Of a stretch of 64,000 bases of DNA, positions 59,352 to 64,000 are shown one piece after another (position 1 is the first letter of the stretch; each line of letters starts with the position of its first letter). Where the stretch lies: NCBI GenBank assembly GCA_034422455.1, contig DAOUJQ010000001.1, forward strand, positions 186,001 through 250,000. The letters run 5' to 3'. This DNA is from UBA1127 sp034422455. Lineage in GTDB: Bacteria > Chloroflexota > Dehalococcoidia > Lucifugimonadales > UBA1127. The translations under genes were made by a program, and so were the position numbers. The notes below the pieces were generated by a model. That model made no database searches. It saw only the letters and a list, made by a program, of their open reading frames with translations, and was not told where the DNA came from.

Positions 59352-59376
59352 GTAGGGGCAACCCTTGTGGTTGCCC
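59352..59376 (+). repeat. GTAGGGGC-type palindrome, copy 3
   Basis: GTAGGGGCAACCCTTGTGG and then TTGCCC. The stem GGGCAACC/GGTTGCCC is perfect and differs at paired positions from the GGGCGGCC/GGCCGCCC stem at 1702-1727. Confidence 0.6.
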
Positions 59377-59378
59377 TC

Positions 59379-59410
59379 CGTTCGTCCTTCGACGGGCTCA
59401 GGATGAACGG
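59379..59410 (+). repeat. CCTTCGA-family dispersed palindrome
   Basis: CGTTCGTCCTTCGACGGGCT followed by CAGGATGAACGG, directly abutting the GTAGGGGC-type palindrome. Confidence 0.65.
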
Positions 59411-59432
59411 CGGTGTTTGCAGGCAAAGAGAA

Positions 59433-59454
59433 AGGGGGCCGCGAACGGCCCCCT
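59433..59454 (-). terminator. Hairpin terminator of the tiny peptide gene
   Basis: AGGGGGCCG and CGGCCCCCT form a 9-bp perfect stem with a CGAA loop (UUCG on the transcript of the reverse strand), followed there by TTTCTCTTT. It lies 30 bases beyond the stop of the 17-codon gene. Confidence 0.75.
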
Positions 59455-59484
59455 CCCTTCGGCTGACCCATCCCGGCGGAAAGG

Positions 59485-59538
59485 CTAGGCCTTCTCCTCC
59501 GGAGATGGAGCCGAGGTCGTACTACTGCTACTATCCAT
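59485..59538 (-). CDS. Tiny serine-rich peptide gene, 17 aa
   Basis: A 17-codon frame encoding MDSSSSTTSAPSPEEKA. It is preceded by AAAGGAGGTGA (59545-59555), a full match to the anti-Shine-Dalgarno sequence at the ideal distance, and followed by a hairpin with a T-run. The complete SD-ORF-terminator unit is strong evidence for translation even though the peptide is too short to compare. The product is disordered and acidic at its end. It might be a leader, a signalling peptide or a modified-peptide precursor; nothing nearby looks like a maturation enzyme. Confidence 0.6.
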   Translation of the reverse strand: MDSSSSTTSAPSPEEKA

Positions 59539-59811
59539 AGGCTCTCACCTCCTTTCCACTGCACTAGACGCTATCACAACCCCTGTGCCGAAACAAGAGG
59601 CCGCCGCCGCCTCATTTGACGCACCCCCGCTCGGCGCGTAGGCTGAATGCGCCGGCCGCGGCCCCACGCGCCGGACCGTCGGACCCAGTCTTGCGCTCTC
59701 TCTGCGCAGTGCACCCCGGTTGAAAGGGCATTTGCGTTGGCCTTATTCGGCAGAGGAGGTAGCGGCCCCGCGACGCCGTCGGACGCTGAATCGTCTCGAC
59801 CGCCGGACGAC

Positions 59812-61077
59812 ATGCCGATGCCGTCCACGACGGTCGGCAGCGCCCCTCCGTTTCGCAGCGTCCACACCGGGCTCTTCGCCTCCTTCCACTACTCGGACTT
59901 CCGGCTCCTGTGGATCGGCCAGCTTGGCTGGTCGGGCGCCAACTGGATGGAGCAGGTGGCGCGGAACTGGCTGGTCTGGGAGCTGACCGGGTCCGGCGTC
60001 GCGCTGGGGCTGGTGAACCTCTTCCGCGCGCTGCCGCAGCTCCTCATGTCGCTGCCCGCGGGCGTCGTCGCCGACCGCTTCAACAAGAAGTACGTGCTCA
60101 TGGCCTGCCAGTCGATGACGATGGCCAGCTACCTGTGCCTGCTGGGGCTGGTGATCACGGACCTCATCCAGCTCTGGCACATCTACCTGTTCTCCTTCCT
60201 GCTGGGCATCTCCATGGCCTTCAACCAGCCCGCCCGCAACGCCCTCATCCCCAACCTGGTGCCCGACCAGATCATGCTGAACGCCTTTGCGCTGAACCAG
60301 GTGGCGATGAACTTCATGCGCGTCGTGGCGCCGGGCATCGCGGGCTTCCTCATCGGCCTCTTCGACGTGACCGCCGCCTTCGTGGGCGCCGTCGTGCTGT
60401 TCGCCGTGGTCATCGTCGCCACCATCATGATGAAGGCGCCGGGCGCCAAAAGCGTCAGCGAGACGGAGAGTGCGAGCGGGCAGCTGCTGGAGGGGCTCCG
60501 GTACGTCATGGCCGACAAGAGCATCCTGGTGGTCATGGTCATCGCGCTGGCCGTGTTCACCTTCGTGATGCCGTACAACACGCTGATGCCGATACTGGCG
60601 GACAAGGTGCTGGACATCGGGGCGCAGGGGTTCGGGCTGATGCTGTCCGTCGCGGGGATAGGCGCGCTCATCGGCGGGCTCACGGTCGCGTCGTTCGGCG
60701 ACGTGCGCCGCAAGGGGCTGCTGTACCTGGGCGCGTCCTTCGGGTACGCGCTGTCCGTCCTGCTCCTCGGCGTGTCGTCGCATCTGGGGCTGGGCGTCCT
60801 GCTGCCCATGTTCGTGATGCTGTTCATCGGCGCGGGGCAGGCGATCTTCATGACGGCGGGCAACGTCGCGCTCATGGCCCACGCGCCGGAGGAGCTGCGG
60901 GGCCGCATCCTCAGCGTGTACAACCTCGATCGGGGGCTCATGCCGATGGGCTCGGCCGGCGGCGGGGCGCTGGCCGACTGGCTGTCGGCGCCCGCGGCCC
61001 TCATGATCATGGGCGGCACGGCGACGGCGATGATCGCGGTCGTCGGGGCGCTGTCGTCGCGCATCCGGCGGATCTAG
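59812..61077 (+). CDS. MFS transporter (DHA3/enterobactin-exporter-like), copy 1
   Basis: A 421-residue protein with 12 predicted transmembrane helices. The pattern FASFHYSDFRLLWIGQLGWSGANWMEQVARNWLVWELTGSG is typical of the DHA3 subgroup, followed by GVVADRFNKKYVL (motif A) and the mid-protein repeat GDVRRKGLLY. It most likely exports small molecules by proton antiport. The start is uncertain: this ATG has no clear ribosome site and in-frame starts exist upstream. A related exporter follows at 61860. Confidence 0.87.
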   Translation: MPMPSTTVGSAPPFRSVHTGLFASFHYSDFRLLWIGQLGWSGANWMEQVARNWLVWELTGSGVALGLVNLFRALPQLLMSLPAGVVADRFNKKYVLMACQSMTMASYLCLLGLVITDLIQLWHIYLFSFLLGISMAFNQPARNALIPNLVPDQIMLNAFALNQVAMNFMRVVAPGIAGFLIGLFDVTAAFVGAVVLFAVVIVATIMMKAPGAKSVSETESASGQLLEGLRYVMADKSILVVMVIALAVFTFVMPYNTLMPILADKVLDIGAQGFGLMLSVAGIGALIGGLTVASFGDVRRKGLLYLGASFGYALSVLLLGVSSHLGLGVLLPMFVMLFIGAGQAIFMTAGNVALMAHAPEELRGRILSVYNLDRGLMPMGSAGGGALADWLSAPAALMIMGGTATAMIAVVGALSSRIRRI

Positions 61078-61203
61078 GGAGCGCCCGCCTCCTCGCCTCT
61101 GGCCTTCCGGCCCGGTCGCCCATGACCCTGACACGAACCCCTCGCGCGAACTCGGCTGACCTGTTTACCCTCCCCCTTGCGATATACATGCAAGGAGGGA
61201 GAA

Positions 61204-61581
61204 ATGGCAGACGCAAGCAACACAGACCCGTTCAAGCAGTTCGAGCAGGACATCAGCCACATCCTTCATGCCGCCGTTGAGGGCGCGGGGGGCCAGCCGG
61301 CGCAGAGACGAGGCAAGAAGGGCAGGCGGCCCGGCGGCCAGCCGGGCAACCAGAACGCCCGCAAGCACGGCTTTTACTCCAACTCCCTCACCCAGGAGCA
61401 ACTGGAAGCCCTCCAGGATGCTCGGGATGCCGACCACCTCGCGGACGAGGTCGCCATCTTGCGCGTCAAGCTCCGCTCCCTTCTCGCCCAGCCGGACCCT
61501 GACTACGCTCTCATCCTGCGCGGCCTCGATACCCTGGCCCGTCTGGTACGCGCTGAAGACCGGATCCGGCTGGGAATATAA
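61204..61581 (+). CDS. Small basic protein with GNQNARKHG motif, 125 aa
   Basis: A 125-residue protein starting after AAGGAGGGAGAA. The central GRRPGGQPGNQNARKHGFYS motif recurs in phage terminase-small-subunit-like and other mobile-element proteins. The C-terminal half is helical (LADEVAILRVKLRSLLAQPDPDYALILRGLDTLARLVRAEDRI). No other phage genes are adjacent. Its role is unknown; DNA binding through the basic Gly/Arg-rich part is plausible. Confidence 0.65.
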   Translation: MADASNTDPFKQFEQDISHILHAAVEGAGGQPAQRRGKKGRRPGGQPGNQNARKHGFYSNSLTQEQLEALQDARDADHLADEVAILRVKLRSLLAQPDPDYALILRGLDTLARLVRAEDRIRLGI

Positions 61582-61623
61582 CAGCTTGGAGTCGTTTCTC
61601 TGTGGGGCAAAATCATTCGTTTT

Positions 61624-61650
61624 GTAGCTGAAACTCTCGCCAACAGCTAC
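61624..61650 (-). repeat. Dispersed stem-loop element, decayed copy F
   Basis: GTAGCTG (61624-61630) and CAGCTAC (61644-61650) form a perfect 7-bp stem with a 13-nt loop, AAACTCTCGCCAA. The loop length and flanking TTCGTTTT match the family, but the loop sequence has drifted and outer arms are not clear. GAGTCGTTT occurs as a direct repeat at about 61590 and 61719. Confidence 0.5.
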
Positions 61651-61859
61651 GAGTCGAAAACCAATAGCGACTAGACGCAGCTAGGGTCGATTTCGGCAAA
61701 CGACGTGCAACAGCTACGAGTCGTTTTCCGCGGGAGGGCGGGCTCCGGACAATGGCGCGGGGGCTCGCCCTCCCGCCGCCCTTGCGACTGTTTTCTGTGC
61801 GCCGCTGTTCCGCGCCCGTAGTATCATGGTCTGGCGCGTTCGCCGCAGGAGGGGGCCCG

Positions 61860-63203
61860 GTGGCGTCGGTCCGTCCTGGAGACCCAACCGAGTCAGCGCC
61901 CCCCGAGCCGGAGGGCGCCGCCACCGCATTGGAGCGCCCCAGGCGCTCCGGCCGCCGTGGCGGCTGGTTCCGATCCGGTCTCTTTGCCTCCTTCCAGTAC
62001 CGCGATTTCCGCTTCCTCTGGCTCGGCCAGATCTCCCAGGCGACTGCCCTCTGGATGGAGCAGATAGCCCGTCCGCTCCTGGTCCTGTCCGACCTCGTAG
62101 GCGGGAACGCCGTCCACCTCGGGCTGGTCTTCGCGGCGCGGACGGTGCCGCAGCTGGTGGCGGGCCTCTTCGCCGGGGTCCTCGCCGACTGGTACGACCG
62201 GCGGATCGTGCTGCTGTTCGCCAAGTCGGGGTCCGCGCTGGCGAACTTCGCGCTGGCCGCGCTGATCCTCTCCGGACAGATTGAGCTGTGGCACATCTAC
62301 GTGCAGGCCTTCGCCAAGGGGTGCTTCAACGCCATCGACCAGCCGGCGCGGCAGTCGCTGATACCGAGCATCGTGCCGGCGCGGCGGCTGACCAACGCCA
62401 TCGCGCTCAACAGCGCGTCGATGAACACCATGCGCATCGTGGGCGCGAGCGTCGCCGGACTGATGGTGGCGTTCGCGGGGTTCGGCGTGACGTTCCTCGT
62501 CGCCGCGATCATCTTCCTGGGCGCCGTGTACTTCACGTACCGCTTGCGGGTCCCGCCGCACCAGCGGTCGCAGGAGAAGCGCACGGTGGGCAACGCATTC
62601 GCGAGTTTCCGCGACGGGGTGGCCTTCGGCTGGTCGACGCCGTCGATCCGGTGGGTGCTGGCGCTGGCGATGGTCTACTTCATGTTCGGCATGTCGTACA
62701 TGCAGGTATTCGCGCCGCTGTTCGCCAAGGATGTGCTGGAGATCGGCGAGCGCGGGTTCGGCTTCATGATGTCGCTCACGGGACTGGGCGGCGTCATCGG
62801 GGCGCTGACGGTGGCGGGCTTCAACCCGCGCACCAACCGGGGCTACGCGATCATGGGCATCATGGGGACCTACGGGGTCATGCTGACGCTCTTCACGGCG
62901 AGCACTTACGTCGGCTTCCTGCCGCTCTCCCTCGCGCTGGTCGCCTTCATCGGCATGTTCCAGACGCCGTTCAACTCGCTGGCGAACTCCGTGCTGCTGA
63001 ACTCGGCGCCGACGGACATGCGGGGCCGGGTGATGGCGCTCATCAGCATGGACCGGTCGGTGATCACCGTCGGCGCGACGCTGGCGGGGTTCCTCGCCCA
63101 CGCGATGGGCGTGCAGTACGCCCAGCTCCTCTTCGCGGGCGTGGTGCTCACGGCGGTCTTCCTGGCGCTGACGACGGTGCCCGCGTTCCGGCGGATCCAG
63201 TAG
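61860..63203 (+). CDS. MFS transporter (DHA3/enterobactin-exporter-like), copy 2
   Basis: A 447-residue exporter-type MFS protein. The GTG start follows AGGAGGGGGCCCG, and a TAGTAT hexamer lies about 40 bases before it. The first 65 residues are hydrophilic; then GLFASFQYRDFRFLWLGQISQATALWMEQIARPLLVL begins 12 transmembrane helices, with GVLADWYDRRIVLLF as motif A. It is clearly related to the transporter at 59812-61077. Substrate unknown. Confidence 0.9.
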   Translation: MASVRPGDPTESAPPEPEGAATALERPRRSGRRGGWFRSGLFASFQYRDFRFLWLGQISQATALWMEQIARPLLVLSDLVGGNAVHLGLVFAARTVPQLVAGLFAGVLADWYDRRIVLLFAKSGSALANFALAALILSGQIELWHIYVQAFAKGCFNAIDQPARQSLIPSIVPARRLTNAIALNSASMNTMRIVGASVAGLMVAFAGFGVTFLVAAIIFLGAVYFTYRLRVPPHQRSQEKRTVGNAFASFRDGVAFGWSTPSIRWVLALAMVYFMFGMSYMQVFAPLFAKDVLEIGERGFGFMMSLTGLGGVIGALTVAGFNPRTNRGYAIMGIMGTYGVMLTLFTASTYVGFLPLSLALVAFIGMFQTPFNSLANSVLLNSAPTDMRGRVMALISMDRSVITVGATLAGFLAHAMGVQYAQLLFAGVVLTAVFLALTTVPAFRRIQ

Positions 63204-63223
63204 GGCTGCGGGGGCGGCCCCAC

Positions 63224-63256
63224 CGTTCGTCCTGAGGGAAATCGAAGGATGAACGG
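63224..63256 (+). repeat. CCTGAGGGAAATCGAAGG-type dispersed repeat, copy 3
   Basis: CGTTCGTCCTGAGGGAAATC followed by GAAGGATGAACGG. It is identical over its core to the copy at 25588-25619, about 38 kb away. Confidence 0.65.
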
Positions 63257-63350
63257 TGGGTGACGGAGACCGTCCATGAGCGCTCAGTAACCCGCAGTGC
63301 CCCCGGACGTTTCCAGATGTAGAAGGAACGGTCAGCGAAAGGAGGGTCAC

Positions 63351-63527
63351 ATGCCGAACCTCACTCACGGCCCGACTATCAGGACCCGGCTCTTCCTGGG
63401 GCTCGCCGGACGGGACGCCCACCTGATCGACCCGAAGGACGTGGACGGCGACCACCGGTGCAAGGAGACCGAGAACGCCATTCAGAACACCCTGCGGATC
63501 ATGCGGGAGGCGCTGCCGTACACGTAG
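63351..63527 (+). CDS. Small hypothetical protein, 58 aa
   Basis: Not recognised. AAAGGAGGGTCAC precedes the ATG, a very strong ribosome site. The peptide MPNLTHGPTIRTRLFLGLAG and then RDAHLIDPKDVDGDHRCKETENAIQNTLRIMREALPYT is soluble with a helical end. It is convergent with uvrA, nine bases apart. Confidence 0.6.
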   Translation: MPNLTHGPTIRTRLFLGLAGRDAHLIDPKDVDGDHRCKETENAIQNTLRIMREALPYT

Positions 63528-63536
63528 GGGTGACGG

Positions 63537-64000
<464 letters not shown>

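Overview
This is a gene-dense, GC-rich bacterial chromosome segment. The best fit is a member of the Chloroflexota, plausibly a SAR202/Dehalococcoidia-type lineage. The reasons are several related Rieske oxygenases with an extradiol dioxygenase and an FAD monooxygenase, a Vms1-like release factor of the kind described in actinobacteria and chloroflexi, a Bacillus-like SOS box before lexA, and many short dispersed palindromes of the sort seen in environmental Chloroflexota genomes. This placement is an inference from family knowledge, since no rRNA gene is present. No tRNA, rRNA or CRISPR array was recognised.

Layout. 0-1.4 kb: the end of a MacB-type ABC ATPase and its permease. 1.86-2.8 kb: a LigB-type extradiol dioxygenase. 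3.0-8.0 kb: a co-directional block of dcd (with an unusual C-terminal helix-turn-helix-like domain), ribD, ribE, ribBA and ribH, followed by an EVE-domain gene. 8-17.3 kb: an aldo/keto reductase, a metallo-beta-lactamase-fold protein with an altered metal motif, a lipoprotein cyclophilin, a ComM/YifB AAA+ protein, a DtxR-type regulator, a peptide-type substrate-binding lipoprotein, a retropepsin-like protein and hypotheticals. 17.4-19.7 kb: an AT-richer insert holding an AvaI/BsoBI-type restriction-modification pair. 19.8-24.9 kb: a Rieske oxygenase, a 1.1 kb repeat-filled gap, an SDR and an FAD monooxygenase. 25-33.7 kb: housekeeping genes (greA, lysS, rpsT, a Nudix-like gene, thiI, lexA, trxB) and pstB-phoU plus a PhoU-like gene.

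33.7-36.2 kb is an accessory patch. It holds dispersed repeats, a 37-codon methyltransferase remnant, small ORFs, a membrane-anchored pentapeptide-repeat protein and a DUF433 antitoxin with a truncated toxin. 36.2-44.2 kb has a small membrane protein, a UvrD/PcrA helicase, an MscS channel, a VLRF1-type release factor, a 2-hydroxyacid dehydrogenase and two tandem APH-fold kinases. 44.3-48.1 kb has a thiolase-like protein and a two-subunit CoA-transferase beside a divergent LysR gene. 48.2-52.4 kb holds a HigBA-like toxin-antitoxin pair, a cytochrome P450 and a GmrSD-like DUF262/HNH protein. 52.6-56.9 kb has two more Rieske oxygenases, a possible antitoxin and a MetE-like protein. 57-64 kb holds rsmI, an aminotransferase, a tiny peptide gene, two MFS exporters, small hypotheticals and the end of uvrA.

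Taken together the catabolic genes (three Rieske oxygenases, LigB-type dioxygenase, FAD monooxygenase, P450, SDR, thiolase-like protein, CoA-transferase, APH-fold kinases) suggest oxidation of aromatic or other recalcitrant organic compounds down to CoA thioesters. The most unusual structural signal is an intergenic stem-loop repeat with a fixed 13-nt loop and matched changes between its arms, present at 1.5, 21.2, 21.4, 21.6, 33.8 and (decayed) 61.6 kb.
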